Shown: positions 45,376 through 54,243 of the stretch, piece after piece
Numbering within the stretch: position 1 is the first letter of the stretch
Layout: every line of letters starts with the position of its first letter
Assembly (NCBI RefSeq): GCF_000430685.1
Contig: NZ_AUMM01000010.1
Coordinates: 1 to 64,000, forward strand
Length of the DNA stretch: 64,000 bases
DNA from: Tuberibacillus calidus DSM 17572
Lineage (GTDB): Bacteria; Bacillota; Bacilli; Bacillales; Sporolactobacillaceae
Direction: 5' to 3'
The notes under the pieces: model-generated
What the model was told of the DNA's origin: nothing
Seen by the model: the letters and a program-made list of their open reading frames with translations, nothing else
Database searches by the model: none
Made by a program: the position numbers and the translations under genes

Positions 45376-46203
45376 TTGCTCAAGTTATTTTTTAAATTAT
45401 TAGTAGAATTAACTGGAAATCCTTTATCCTCACGCTGTTTGCGATTCATCGCCGAATCGCGTGGAAGCGCATTTTTAAATCGGTTGTTTGTTAAAACGTT
45501 TGCCGTAAAGATGGAAGAAGCCGAAAGCAGCCTTCATGAATATAAGAGTTTACAATCCTTATTCGTCAGGAAATTAAAGCCGGGCATCCGGCCAATTGAC
45601 CCGCGACCGAACGCGTTGGTCAGTCCGGTGGACGGCATCCTCAGCGCTTACGGGCGTATCACACAAGACAGCACGTTTCTTGTGAAAGGGGATCTGTACC
45701 GGCTCAGGGATGTCCTCGGAAAGGAGGATGCAGAGCATCGTTATCAAAACGGGCATTATTTTGTGCTTTATTTATCGCCTGGTCATTATCATCGGATTCA
45801 CAGCCCGGCAAACGGCGCTATTTTGGAGCAATGGCATCTCGGGCGTACCTCTTATCCCGTCAATCGCCTTGGTATGAAATATGGCGGGCATCCTTTTTCT
45901 AAAAATTACCGTTTAATATCCGAAATGGCGACCCCGTATGGGAACATCGCCGTGATTAAAATCGGCGCATTAAACGTGAACTCCATCCATTTGACGCATG
46001 CCACCTCTGTTCTAACAAAAGGTGAGGAAATCGGTTATTTTTCTTTCGGCTCCACCGTGATTCTTTTCACCGAGACGGCAGATTTTCGATATGTCCAGAC
46101 ACTGGTGGAGGGAAAGAGCCTGCGATATGGGGAACCACTTGGTTGTTTTACGGCGTTTGTTCCTCTTTCTTGCGGTGGCGGATGTACCAAAAGCCGAGGC
46201 TAA
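45376..46203 (+). CDS. psd: phosphatidylserine decarboxylase proenzyme
   Basis: Psd converts phosphatidylserine to phosphatidylethanolamine. The proenzyme self-cleaves at a G-S bond to form a pyruvoyl group; the FGSTVILF sequence near residue 222 is that site. The catalytic His regions are SPVDGILSAYG and SPGHYHRIHSP. The start is TTG at 45376 behind GGGAGG at 8 bases. At 275 residues it is about a dozen longer than B. subtilis Psd. The extra Cys-rich tail (CFTAFVPLSCGGGCTKSRG) is read from DNA that also codes for the end of the convergent dedA gene, a 56-base overlap, so the original stop may have been lost. Confidence 0.93.
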   Translation: MLKLFFKLLVELTGNPLSSRCLRFIAESRGSAFLNRLFVKTFAVKMEEAESSLHEYKSLQSLFVRKLKPGIRPIDPRPNALVSPVDGILSAYGRITQDSTFLVKGDLYRLRDVLGKEDAEHRYQNGHYFVLYLSPGHYHRIHSPANGAILEQWHLGRTSYPVNRLGMKYGGHPFSKNYRLISEMATPYGNIAVIKIGALNVNSIHLTHATSVLTKGEEIGYFSFGSTVILFTETADFRYVQTLVEGKSLRYGEPLGCFTAFVPLSCGGGCTKSRG

Positions 46204-46747
46204 ACAAAACCATACATGGGACGATGATCCAGAGATGTTGAGCGAAATAATGCATCATCTTTAAACCTTGGAGGCCAAACAGCCGCCCTATGGTAATAAA
46301 TGTGACGACCCAGATGAGCGCTCCGGTATAAGCGAACACGGTGAAACGTTTAAAGGAATAGTTCAAAATACCAGCGATATAGGCTGTCACATGCCTGACA
46401 CCGGGGATAAAATATCCCAAGAACAGAATGGGGCCACCGATGTCTTTAAAAGATTGATAAGTGCGGGTGACGGTTTTTTCTTTTATACCGATTTTCGGTC
46501 CGATTCGCCGTAAGACCGGTTCTCCGAATGTTGCACCAGCAAGATAACTGATCGTAATGCCGCACGTTGCCCCGGCCAATGCGATGAGAACAGATAAAAC
46601 GTAGGACATTCGGCCAAGGGAGACATTGTATCCCACATAAGTCAATAAGACTTCATCCGGTACGGGAAGACCGATGATGCCGAAGAGGAGAACGAAAAAT
46701 AAACCAATATAACCAAAATGCTCGATATAATGATGCCAATGCGCCAT
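46148..46747 (-). CDS. DedA family membrane protein
   Basis: The 199-residue protein has the DedA/SNARE-associated fold with five to six hydrophobic segments. The family motifs are GLPVPDEVLLTYVGYN near residue 26, the acidic E/D pair of the re-entrant loop, and FLGYFIPGVRHVTAYIAG near residue 112. Several DedA relatives are lipid scramblases that recycle undecaprenyl phosphate or phosphatidylethanolamine, and the place next to pssA/psd fits a lipid role. The 3' end overlaps psd tail to tail by 56 bases. Confidence 0.9.
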   Translation of the reverse strand: MAHWHHYIEHFGYIGLFFVLLFGIIGLPVPDEVLLTYVGYNVSLGRMSYVLSVLIALAGATCGITISYLAGATFGEPVLRRIGPKIGIKEKTVTRTYQSFKDIGGPILFLGYFIPGVRHVTAYIAGILNYSFKRFTVFAYTGALIWVVTFITIGRLFGLQGLKMMHYFAQHLWIIVPCMVLFSLGFWYIRHRKKEEQTP

Positions 46748-46875
46748 GCCAAAACGACCTTCCTTTGTCGCCGGATGTTTATAACCTCTTAAATCATACC
46801 AAAATGGTGGGGGGGCGTAAAACTTTTTCTAGCATTCGGAGTAATGATAATTTATTAATAGGCAGGTTACAATCT

Positions 46876-47784
46876 ATGGAATTGATTTTTTTAGGAACGG
46901 GTGCCGGCATGCCGTCCAAACCTCGCAATGTCTCAGCGCTCGCTTTGATGATGCCAGAATATAATGGTGACGTTTGGCTTTTTGACTGCGGAGAGGCCAC
47001 CCAACATCAAATCCTCAGGACAAATATTAAACTGTCCAAATTGACGAAAATATTTATCAGTCATCTCCATGGGGATCACATTTTCGGGCTTCCAGGTTTA
47101 CTCGCCAGCCGTTCGCAACAAGGAGAGAGCCTTTTACAACTTTACGGCCCAGAGGGGTTAAAGGATTTTGTAGAATGGACGTTAAAACTATCCCATACGC
47201 ATTTAACGTATCCGCTCGAGGTTGTGGAGGTAAAAAGCGGTCAAGTCGTTTGTGAACAGAATTTGTCGGTCTCAGCGGCTCCTCTCGATCATGTTGTCTG
47301 CTCTTTCGGTTTTCGCATTGTCGAAGCGGATAAACCTGGCGCTTTGCTTGTGGATAAAATTCAAACGGAATTGGGGATCGCACCTGGACCGATTTACAAA
47401 CGGTTTAAAGAAGCACCGTCGGTTGTTTTACCCGATGGCCGGACGGTTAACACGACCGACTATATTGGTCCACCCAAAAAGGGTCGGGTATTAACGGTTA
47501 TTTCCGATACCCGCCCCACACCGCAAGCGATTGAATTGGCAAAAAACGCCGACGTGCTCGTCCATGAGGCGACCTTTACGCAAGATCGGGAAGAAGGGGC
47601 CAATGCCTTCGGACACAGTACAGCTAGGCAAGCCGCGGAAATTGCCAGGAAAGCCGGTGTCGGGAAACTGATTTTGACGCATATTAGCTCACGGTATAGG
47701 GAGAAAGAACCCTTATTGGAAGAGGCGACCGCGGTATTTCCCAACACAGTAATTGCGGAGGATTTTTGGTCGTTTTCCTTCTAG
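46876..47784 (+). CDS. rnz: ribonuclease Z (tRNA 3' endonuclease)
   Basis: RNase Z trims the 3' trailer of tRNA precursors that lack an encoded CCA. The 302-residue metallo-beta-lactamase protein has the zinc motif SHLHGDHIFGLPGLL near residue 62, with further ligands in LDHVVCSFGFR and HSTARQAAE. The ATG at 46876 gives MELIFLGTGAGMPSKPRN, the family N-terminus, and AGGCAGG lies about 10 bases upstream. The longer open frame to 46765 is not supported. Confidence 0.96.
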   Translation: MELIFLGTGAGMPSKPRNVSALALMMPEYNGDVWLFDCGEATQHQILRTNIKLSKLTKIFISHLHGDHIFGLPGLLASRSQQGESLLQLYGPEGLKDFVEWTLKLSHTHLTYPLEVVEVKSGQVVCEQNLSVSAAPLDHVVCSFGFRIVEADKPGALLVDKIQTELGIAPGPIYKRFKEAPSVVLPDGRTVNTTDYIGPPKKGRVLTVISDTRPTPQAIELAKNADVLVHEATFTQDREEGANAFGHSTARQAAEIARKAGVGKLILTHISSRYREKEPLLEEATAVFPNTVIAEDFWSFSF

Positions 47785-47801
47785 TCGCCTTTCGATAAAG
47801 C

Positions 47802-47837
47802 AAAACGGGGTGCTCAAGGCATCCCGTTTTGGTTTTT
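47802..47837. terminator. bidirectional terminator between rnz and namA
   Basis: AAAACGGG-g-TGC (47802-47813) pairs with GCA-t-CCCGTTTT (ending 47830), followed by GGTTTTT. The other strand also ends in a T-rich tail. Confidence 0.85.
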
Positions 47838-48855
47838 AGGCATCCCATCCCCGTTTGTACTGAACGGGAGCTTCGATGGTCGTTCTTAACTCTTTGGCTG
47901 CGCGGTACGGCCAATAGGGATCTCGGAGCAACTCACGGGCGAGCAAAACGACATCGGCTCTGCCATTTTTCAAGATTTCCTCGGCTTGTACGGCGTTCAG
48001 GATTAAGCCGACGGCACCAGTCATGATTCCGGCTTCATTGCGAATTTTATCGGCATAAGGCACTTGGTAGCCGGGGAACGCATCAATTGAAGCAGGAACG
48101 ACGGCGCCGGAACTGCAATCGATGAGGTCCACCCCTTGGCTTTTCATTTTTTTCGCATAGTAGACATAATCTTCAGGGGTATTTCCGCCTTCTATGTAAT
48201 CATTGGCAGAGATGCGGACGAAAAGTGGGCCGTCAAATTCCGTCTTCACCGCTTCAATGACCTCTGAAAGAAGCCGGTAGCGCCTGTCGCGATCGCCGCC
48301 GTAATCGTCATCCCGCTGATTGGTAAGCGGGGAAAGGAATTGATTGATTAAGTACCCATGGGCGGCGTGGATTTCGACGATATCAAAACCAGCCCATTTC
48401 GCGCGCCGGGCCGCTTGCCGAAAAGCGTCGACCACATCATGGATGGCTTCAACCGTCATCGCTTCTGGCGTTTTCATTCCGGGAAAGGCGATGGCGCTTG
48501 GGGCGATGATGGCTTCAGGGATATCGGCCTTTCTTCCCGCATGACCGAGTTGAATGCCAATCTTACTGCCATAAGCGTGATTGAGTTCCACTAATTTTTT
48601 AAGTCCATCGATATGTTCATCGCTCCAGATGCCGAGGTCATGAACCGAGATCCGCCCTTGTTTGGTGACGGCAGTCGCTTCGACGATGACTAAGCCGACT
48701 TGACCGACCGCTCGGCTTGTATAATGCGTGAGGTGAAAATCCGTTACTTTCCCGTCTTCATCGAAGCAGGAGTACATGCACATCGGCGACATGACGATGC
48801 GGTTTTTCAACGTGACGTTTTTAATGGTCAGTGGGGTAAAAAGCGCTTTAGCCAT
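47836..48855 (-). CDS. namA: NADPH dehydrogenase NamA (old yellow enzyme, YqjM type)
   Basis: NamA is an FMN flavoenzyme that reduces activated C=C bonds in enals, enones and nitro compounds and is linked to detoxification and oxidative stress. The 339-residue product matches YqjM (338 residues). It has the YqjM-type cysteine in SPMCMYSC, the [19 protein letters not shown] segment with the substrate-binding His pair, and the C-terminal Arg/Trp dimer contact (YKRGWD). The ATG at 48855 gives [13 protein letters not shown]; the open frame to 49023 runs into repeat DNA and is rejected. AAAGG lies upstream at a longish 13 bases. Confidence 0.94.
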   Translation of the reverse strand: MAKALFTPLTIKNVTLKNRIVMSPMCMYSCFDEDGKVTDFHLTHYTSRAVGQVGLVIVEATAVTKQGRISVHDLGIWSDEHIDGLKKLVELNHAYGSKIGIQLGHAGRKADIPEAIIAPSAIAFPGMKTPEAMTVEAIHDVVDAFRQAARRAKWAGFDIVEIHAAHGYLINQFLSPLTNQRDDDYGGDRDRRYRLLSEVIEAVKTEFDGPLFVRISANDYIEGGNTPEDYVYYAKKMKSQGVDLIDCSSGAVVPASIDAFPGYQVPYADKIRNEAGIMTGAVGLILNAVQAEEILKNGRADVVLLARELLRDPYWPYRAAKELRTTIEAPVQYKRGWDA

Positions 48856-48959
48856 GCTGCAGTCACAACCTTTCTTCATGGGTAAATATCTTTGTTTCTC
48901 TTTGGATTGTAACATAACGAGCGACTGCATCAGGAAAAAATGCTCAAAGCCTATAATGA

Positions 48960-49092
48960 AACTTCCCTCTGCGAAGCCTTTTGGGGTATGCTTGCTTAAA
49001 CAATGATATATTTTCTTACTCAATCAAGCCTTTTGGCGAATGTAGCCCCTTAGTAACCCTTATGCCCGCTCGAATTTCTTACTAGTACAAAA
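48960..49092 (-). repeat. dispersed stem-loop repeat, copies B (two partial)
   Basis: Two consecutive partial copies of the repeat also found at 44605-44690. Shared blocks on the plus strand are TGCGAAGCCTTTTGGG, a TTGCTTAAACAATGAT segment with TTTTCTTACT, and a second CAAGCCTTTTGGCGAA ... CGCTCGAATTTCTTACTAGTA. They lie upstream of namA and downstream of the glycerophosphodiesterase gene. Confidence 0.55.
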
Positions 49093-49130
49093 AAGGCGAG
49101 AGCCTCTCCGGCGGACTCCGCCTTCCTTTT
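49089..49130 (-). terminator. terminator of the glycerophosphodiesterase gene
   Basis: On the minus strand AAGGCG-GAG ... CTC-TCGCCTT encloses a perfect GGCGGAgTCCGCC palindrome and ends in TTTTTT. Confidence 0.75.
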
Positions 49131-49142
49131 GTATTTCCTGTT

Positions 49143-49886
49143 TTACTTCATTTTAATCTTCCTGAGTTTAGCGGCTTGTGCCGGTTCATCTGTGATGACG
49201 GCGTCTACCCCCCAGCGAAAAAGTATGGCCATAAAATGCGGACTGTTGACGGTATACGGGCGGATCTTCAAACCATTCTTGTGCAACGTGCGCACTAATT
49301 GTTCGGTTGTAATGCGGTAATACGGATGTAAACCGGATGCGCTGATCGAACGGGCGTAGCGGACCGGGTCCGGAATCGGTTTACTGTATAAGGGGGCGGT
49401 TTCGGCGTTATGATTTAACCGCTTAATTTTTAATAAGCTGTCATGATTGAATGATGAAAAAATCGTCCGTTCCATCATGCGGTATTTATCGATGAGTTCG
49501 AGCATGATTTCTTCCATCCCTTTATAAGGGAACAGGTTGTTTTTGAGTTCAATCACTAAATGAAGCGGTGTCGGTTGGATCCACTCAAGCACTTCCTCAA
49601 GTGTCGGTATTTCTGCCTTGCGAAATTTCCAGCCTTTCCAATGTCCTGCGCTCAGTTTTTTTAGCTCTGAAACGCTGTAATCTTTGACAAAACCATAACC
49701 GTCAGTCGTCCGATCGACAGTTTCGTCATGAATCACGACAGGAATTTTATCTCGACTTAAATGAATGTCCAGTTCAATGGCATCCGCCCCGTCTTTAAGG
49801 GCTTGCTTATAGGCGAACATGGTGTTTTCCGGATATTTGCTACTCGCTCCTCGGTGCGCTATGATTTTTGTTGCCAAAAAACCCAC
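49143..49886 (-). CDS. glycerophosphodiester phosphodiesterase
   Basis: The enzyme hydrolyses glycerophosphodiesters (lipid head groups) to glycerol 3-phosphate and an alcohol. The 247-residue TIM-barrel protein has the catalytic motif IAHRGASSKYPENT (residues 9-22), the metal-binding ELDIHLSRDKIPVVIHDETVDRTT (quoted in part, near residue 39-62) and VIELK. The start is GTG at 49886 with AAGGA 8 bases upstream; TTG at 49877 is an alternative. No signal peptide, so it is cytosolic (YqiK/UgpQ type). Confidence 0.9.
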   Translation of the reverse strand: MGFLATKIIAHRGASSKYPENTMFAYKQALKDGADAIELDIHLSRDKIPVVIHDETVDRTTDGYGFVKDYSVSELKKLSAGHWKGWKFRKAEIPTLEEVLEWIQPTPLHLVIELKNNLFPYKGMEEIMLELIDKYRMMERTIFSSFNHDSLLKIKRLNHNAETAPLYSKPIPDPVRYARSISASGLHPYYRITTEQLVRTLHKNGLKIRPYTVNSPHFMAILFRWGVDAVITDEPAQAAKLRKIKMK

Positions 49887-50107
49887 ACTCCGTTTCCTTT
49901 CTTTATCTCATTTTACATGATACGGCCACTATATCATATGAATCACGGGCGGTGTTGACCATGTTTTCGAAAAGTGCCGATGGATTTTAGGCCATGCTTT
50001 AAATTTCGTTACCCATCATATGAAAACATTGGTACAATAATCATAGTCGCTAATATTCGATTTATTTGCATAAATACACGAACAAGACATCGATGGGAGG
50101 ATCACGG

Positions 50108-51097
50108 ATGAAACCCATTAAGGTTGCCGATGGCGTCTATTGCTTGACCGTTCCGACGCCGTTTGCCATCGGCCCTGTTAACATTTTTATCGTTGTAGAC
50201 GGAAACCGAGCGATGATGGTGGATGCCGGGCCAAAAACAGAGGAAGCCTGGCAAATGTTAGAGGCAGGGTGGCGAGAACTCGGGTTAAATCCGAATCAAT
50301 TAGAAGCCGTTGTCTTAACGCATCATCATCCCGACCATACCGGTTTAATCAGCTATTTGAAAAACGATCAACCGATTTACGGACATTGGCGCTTATGGCC
50401 ATGGTTAACGAGAGACGTGCATTTTGCCGAGCGCTATAGAAATTATTTTCGGTCTCTTTCCGTACGAATGGGCGTGCCTAAAGAATTTCTGAACGATTCG
50501 CCAACCATTGACGAATATCTTATATACGGCGGTACAGGGCAACTGCATGCGAAGCTTGACGAAGGAGACCGGATTCCCGGATTTGAGGAGTGGCAGGTCT
50601 TTTATACACCTGGTCACGCGCAGAGCCATATCGGTTTACTGCGCGATGATGGTGTTTTTATCGGAGGGGACGTCCTCCTCGAGACGATCTCGTCCAATGC
50701 GATCCTTGAGCCGCCATATTGCGACACGGATGCTGTGCCTTATACATTGCTTCAATATCGCGATTCGTTAAAAAAATGCTTAACGCTTCCGATTCGAAAG
50801 GTGCTGCCGGGACACGGCAAGGCTTACGATTTTCAAGCATCACTGATCCACCATAAACTGCATGAACAAGAGAAGCGGCGCGACGATATTTTACAATTGA
50901 TAAAAGAAGGCCCAAAGACAGCGCTTGAAATCGGAATGTCTCTTTTTAAAAATAGATGGCAACGGCAATTGGATTTGGTTTTATCGGAAGTGCAAGGTCA
51001 CTTAGACTGGTTAAAAGTAGAAGGACTCGTCACCGTCGAAGATGTAAATGGAGCCTGGATTTATGAAATTCATGAGAAAGCAGGTGAAAGCTTGTGA
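50108..51097 (+). CDS. yqjP: metallo-beta-lactamase-fold hydrolase (YqjP-like)
   Basis: The 329-residue protein has the MBL zinc motif LTHHHPDHTGLI (near residue 77), a further His in YTPGHAQSHIGL and Asp in FIGGDVLLE, and a C-terminal winged-helix-like segment that is typical of this subfamily. The reaction is unknown; related proteins hydrolyse thioesters or lactones. It matches YqjP by position and length, and it overlaps the next gene (yqjQ) by 4 bases as in B. subtilis. ATG at 50108 has GGGAGG 8 bases upstream; the in-frame ATG at 50066 is not supported. Confidence 0.87.
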   Translation: MKPIKVADGVYCLTVPTPFAIGPVNIFIVVDGNRAMMVDAGPKTEEAWQMLEAGWRELGLNPNQLEAVVLTHHHPDHTGLISYLKNDQPIYGHWRLWPWLTRDVHFAERYRNYFRSLSVRMGVPKEFLNDSPTIDEYLIYGGTGQLHAKLDEGDRIPGFEEWQVFYTPGHAQSHIGLLRDDGVFIGGDVLLETISSNAILEPPYCDTDAVPYTLLQYRDSLKKCLTLPIRKVLPGHGKAYDFQASLIHHKLHEQEKRRDDILQLIKEGPKTALEIGMSLFKNRWQRQLDLVLSEVQGHLDWLKVEGLVTVEDVNGAWIYEIHEKAGESL

Positions 51098-51888
51098 AGT
51101 ATAATTTGAAGAACCGGACGGTCATTATCACCGGGGCTTCCAGCGGCATCGGCCGTCATATGGTTCGCGAAGTATCGAAACGCGGAGCCAATACCATCAT
51201 CCTCGCCCGTTCGACGGACAAACTCGCTCGCTTAAAATCGGAAATCGAAATGCAATATGATGTCAACGTCGAGCCTTTTACGCTTGATTTAGGCGACCTG
51301 CATGGCGTCAAAGAAACGTTTGAACAGATAAATCTCAATTGGCCGACCATCCATGTCCTTATCAATAACGCGGGCTTTGGCATTTTTGATTATTTTGAGC
51401 AGGCTAAACTCGAGGATATGAAGCGGATGTTTGAGGTGAACGTGCTCGGCATGATGGCGCTAACGAGAATGATCCTTCCGAAGATGCTCCAACAGGGGGA
51501 AGGGCATATCATTAATATTGCCTCCATAGCCGGAAAACTGGCCACGCCGAAGTCATCCGTTTATTCGTCAACAAAAAGCGCCGTGCTCGGCTTTTCGAAT
51601 GGCTTGCGAATGGAGCTTGCAGGAAAAGGTGTCAAAGTTACCACCGTTAATCCGGGGCCTGTCAAGACGAACTTTTTTCAGATGGCCGATCCCGAAGGAA
51701 ACTACCAAGCTAATGTCGCCCGCTGGATGATCGAGCCCGAATATGTCGCCCGCAAAGTGGTCGAGGCGATCGGCAAAAATCGCAGGGAAATCAATCTCCC
51801 TTTCTTCATGGGCGCAGGCGCTCGTTTATATCAAGTCTTTCCGACACTTGTTGAAAAAGCTTTAGGACGTTGGATTAATAAAAAGTAA
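51094..51888 (+). CDS. yqjQ: short-chain dehydrogenase/reductase YqjQ
   Basis: The 264-residue classical SDR has the cofactor motif TGASSGIGRHM (residues 14-24), NNAGFG, and the catalytic Ser and Tyr-Lys in NIASIAG and YSSTK. Substrate is unknown. The GTG start overlaps the yqjP stop (GTGA), so the two genes are translationally coupled and probably act in one pathway. Confidence 0.88.
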   Translation: MKYNLKNRTVIITGASSGIGRHMVREVSKRGANTIILARSTDKLARLKSEIEMQYDVNVEPFTLDLGDLHGVKETFEQINLNWPTIHVLINNAGFGIFDYFEQAKLEDMKRMFEVNVLGMMALTRMILPKMLQQGEGHIINIASIAGKLATPKSSVYSSTKSAVLGFSNGLRMELAGKGVKVTTVNPGPVKTNFFQMADPEGNYQANVARWMIEPEYVARKVVEAIGKNRREINLPFFMGAGARLYQVFPTLVEKALGRWINKK

Positions 51889-51903
51889 GACAGGTGATGC
51901 CTG

Positions 51904-52662
51904 ATGAATAAAATCGCTGTTGTCACTGGGGTCGGCCGGTTAAAAGGCATCGGCGCAGCCATCTGTCAGAAGTTGGCGGAATCCGGATTTGACATCTTTT
52001 TTACCTATTGGGGGTTGTATGATGAAAAAATCCATCAAGAGAAAAGCGATCCGGATCAATTAAAAGCCCTTCTTCGGGAGAAAGGCGTTCGTTGCGAAAG
52101 TCTGGAATGGGATTTATCCGCTGCTGAAGCCGCCGAACAGCTTTTTGATGCCGTTCAAAACTGCTTCGGTTTCCCAAGCGTACTGGTGAATAATGCCGCC
52201 TATTCTACTCAAACTCATTATAAAACCTTGACGGCAGAAGAATTGGACAACCATTATTATGTCAATCTAAGGGCAACGGCTTTGTTAAGCGCCACTTTTG
52301 CCCGCCGTTTTTCTGGAAAGAAAGGTGGCAGAATCATTAACCTCACATCGGGTCAATCGCTCGCACCGATGCCGGGAGAATTGGCGTATGCAGTTACGAA
52401 AGGCGGTGCCGAAGCACTCACAAAGACGCTTGCCGCTGAGGTCGCAGATAAAGGGATTACCGTTAAAGCCGTAAACCCAGGTCCAACAGATACTGGCTGG
52501 ATGACGCCGGAGATTCAAAAAGCATTGATCAAACGTTTTCCGCGCGGCCGCATCGGCACACCTGAGGATGCGGCAAGGCTCATCCGGTTTTTGGCGAGTG
52601 AAGAAGCGGAATGGATAACCGGACAAGTGATCCATTCGGAAGGCGGTTTTATAAGAGGATAA
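51904..52662 (+). CDS. short-chain dehydrogenase/reductase (FabG-like)
   Basis: The 252-residue SDR has an unusual glycine motif TGVGRLKGIGAA, catalytic Ser in NLTSGQS, and YAVTKG with Tyr and Lys. It ends in the typical ITGQVIHSEGGFI of 3-oxoacyl reductase-like SDRs. The longer loop in the cofactor motif is seen in enoyl/3-oxoacyl reductase-like families. It lies 15 bases after yqjQ and is followed by a terminator, so it is probably the third gene of the yqjP-yqjQ operon. Confidence 0.85.
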   Translation: MNKIAVVTGVGRLKGIGAAICQKLAESGFDIFFTYWGLYDEKIHQEKSDPDQLKALLREKGVRCESLEWDLSAAEAAEQLFDAVQNCFGFPSVLVNNAAYSTQTHYKTLTAEELDNHYYVNLRATALLSATFARRFSGKKGGRIINLTSGQSLAPMPGELAYAVTKGGAEALTKTLAAEVADKGITVKAVNPGPTDTGWMTPEIQKALIKRFPRGRIGTPEDAARLIRFLASEEAEWITGQVIHSEGGFIRG

Positions 52663-52669
52663 GAGGAAA

Positions 52670-52704
52670 AGGAGTGGGCGTCCTGCCTGCTCCTAAGTTT
52701 TTTA
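52670..52704 (+). terminator. terminator after the SDR gene
   Basis: AGGAG-t-GGGC pairs with GCC-tg-CTCCT (52670-52694), then AAGTTTTTTATTT. The following 220 bases hold only a degenerate hairpin near 52755-52780 (GACCGGGCG...CCTGGTTT) and the ECF promoter. Confidence 0.75.
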
Positions 52705-52927
52705 TTTATATGTGTAAGACTTTAGATCAGCCGTATGGTCTGTGTCGAACTAGAAAAAGACCGGGCGTATACCTGGTTTCTTAAATAGGTTCACGAAGGC
52801 TTACTTGTTTTTTTTACTAGATAACAATCATAAACCTTCAACACCAATTTGAAGCACCCCATTTTGGCGACGAATGGAAATTTGGATTGAAAATATGGTT
52901 AAATAGACATAACATGACCGTTCACTT

Positions 52928-52954
52928 TGAAACTATTTCAACAAAGCTGTCGTC
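52928..52954 (+). promoter_or_regulatory. ECF-type (autoregulatory) promoter of the sigma factor gene
   Basis: TGAAAC (52928-52933), a 17-base spacer, then CGTC (52951-52954), the form used by ECF sigma factors in Bacillus. It lies 34 bases before the sigma factor start, so the factor probably activates its own gene. Confidence 0.72.
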
Positions 52955-52987
52955 AACATAGCAGTGAACCGGAGGGAGGCCGGGGGA

Positions 52988-53536
52988 ATGGATAAAGCTC
53001 TGATCGGGACGGACGGACATCCGGATCCGGAGCTTCTCATCGAACAGCTTCTCGACGAATACGGAGAAAGTGTCAAGAAGCTAGCGTACACTTACGTAAA
53101 AGATTGGGCTTTAGCGGAAGATGTAACGCAGGAAGTTTTTCTTTCTGTCTACCATCATTTGCCTCGTTTCCGGGGAGAGTCTTCCTATAAAACGTGGATT
53201 TATAAAATTGCCATTAACAAAAGCAAAGACGCGATCAAAACGCGTTTCTTGCGTCCTAATAAACTTTTAAAAAAGTTAAAAGCATATACCGATGTTTACG
53301 ATTTATCCGCCGAGGCGCGCGCTATGGATGCTATCGGCGACGTCCGATTGAGCCAAGCCGTCATGCGCTTACCCGTCAAATATCGCGAAGTCATCATATT
53401 GTATTATTATGAAGAATTAAAGTTAGAAGAGATTCAGCAACTGACGAAGATTAATCTCTCAACGGTTAAAACCCGGTTGCGGCGGGCAAAGGCGATGCTC
53501 CGCGAATTATATGAAGAAGGTGTAACCCATGGATGA
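52988..53536 (+). CDS. ECF-family RNA polymerase sigma factor
   Basis: The 182-residue protein has sigma region 2 (about residues 20-85: YTYVKDWALAEDVTQEVFLSVY with the -10-binding WIYKIAINKSKD) and region 4 (about 120-175: LPVKYREVIILYYYEELKLEEI, then STVKTRLRRAKAML). ATG at 52988 follows a GGAGG site by about 8 bases; the GTG at 52964 would start inside the leader. It overlaps by 8 bases the next gene, which codes for a single-pass membrane protein likely to be its anti-sigma factor. The inducing signal cannot be read from the sequence. Confidence 0.92.
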   Translation: MDKALIGTDGHPDPELLIEQLLDEYGESVKKLAYTYVKDWALAEDVTQEVFLSVYHHLPRFRGESSYKTWIYKIAINKSKDAIKTRFLRPNKLLKKLKAYTDVYDLSAEARAMDAIGDVRLSQAVMRLPVKYREVIILYYYEELKLEEIQQLTKINLSTVKTRLRRAKAMLRELYEEGVTHG

Positions 53537-54185
53537 GAAGCTTAGGCACCTGAAAGAAAGTATGGATCGCACCATATTGCGAAACGGTGCGCTTCGTGCT
53601 GAAGAAAAACAGAATATTCTTTTTGCCATCCGAATGCGGAAAGATAGGCGCAAAAAACGATTCCGCATCGGTTTAGGCGCAGCAGCCGTTTTATGTCTAT
53701 CTCTAGCCATTAGCTTATTGTGGCCTGCCCTTCATGATCTGAGCAGTCATACGAAGGTGGCTCGCGCTCCTCAAGAAAAATCATTGTCGCCAAAAAATAA
53801 AGATCAAGCAGAAGACAAAACGGAACAGATGCGCATTTTGGATGCGAGTGACCCGCCCCAATATAACAGTGGTTTTAAGTATGAAAAAAATGATACGCCT
53901 GTAACGCTTTTCACATATATCATTTTCAACCATTATTATTACCGAAAAACAGGTCAAACGGCAGATCCTTCCGAATTGGGACAGGAAATCGGACGCATCA
54001 AGCGGACCGGGGTTTGGCAAGAGCTGCGGTCAGGCGATTCCAATAACATGCGACCGGGACCGATTTATGCCATTCACGGAAAAGACCCTGCCGAATATAT
54101 CGCCGCCAAAGGAACGATCATGGTCGGTAGGAAAATGCGTGAGAGCTATCTCATTTTTAAAAAATACAAACCGATCAATCCGTAA
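53529..54185 (+). CDS. putative membrane-anchored anti-sigma factor
   Basis: The 218-residue protein has a cytosolic, charged N-terminus (residues 1-44), one transmembrane helix (about 46-66) and an extracytoplasmic domain of about 150 residues. The external part (PVTLFTYIIFNHYYYRKTG ... GTIMVGRKMRESYLIF) does not belong to a domain I recognise. The anti-sigma call comes from gene order, overlap with the sigma gene and topology. No zinc-binding HxxxCxxC motif is present. ATG at 53529, with AGAAGG upstream inside the sigma gene. Confidence 0.65.
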   Translation: MDEKLRHLKESMDRTILRNGALRAEEKQNILFAIRMRKDRRKKRFRIGLGAAAVLCLSLAISLLWPALHDLSSHTKVARAPQEKSLSPKNKDQAEDKTEQMRILDASDPPQYNSGFKYEKNDTPVTLFTYIIFNHYYYRKTGQTADPSELGQEIGRIKRTGVWQELRSGDSNNMRPGPIYAIHGKDPAEYIAAKGTIMVGRKMRESYLIFKKYKPINP

Positions 54186-54194
54186 ACAGTAATC

Positions 54195-54218
54195 ACCGCC
54201 TTAAGGCGGTTTTTTTTA
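54195..54218 (+). terminator. terminator after the sigma/anti-sigma pair
   Basis: ACCGCCTT/AAGGCGGT palindrome (54195-54210) then eight T. Confidence 0.9.
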
Positions 54219-54243
54219 TGCTGTTTCGCCAAAAATTTCCACT

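Noticed and set aside
48856-49023. 56-codon N-terminal extension of namA
   Set aside because: It runs through dispersed repeat DNA. YqjM proteins begin at the internal ATG at 48855, which also gives the expected length.
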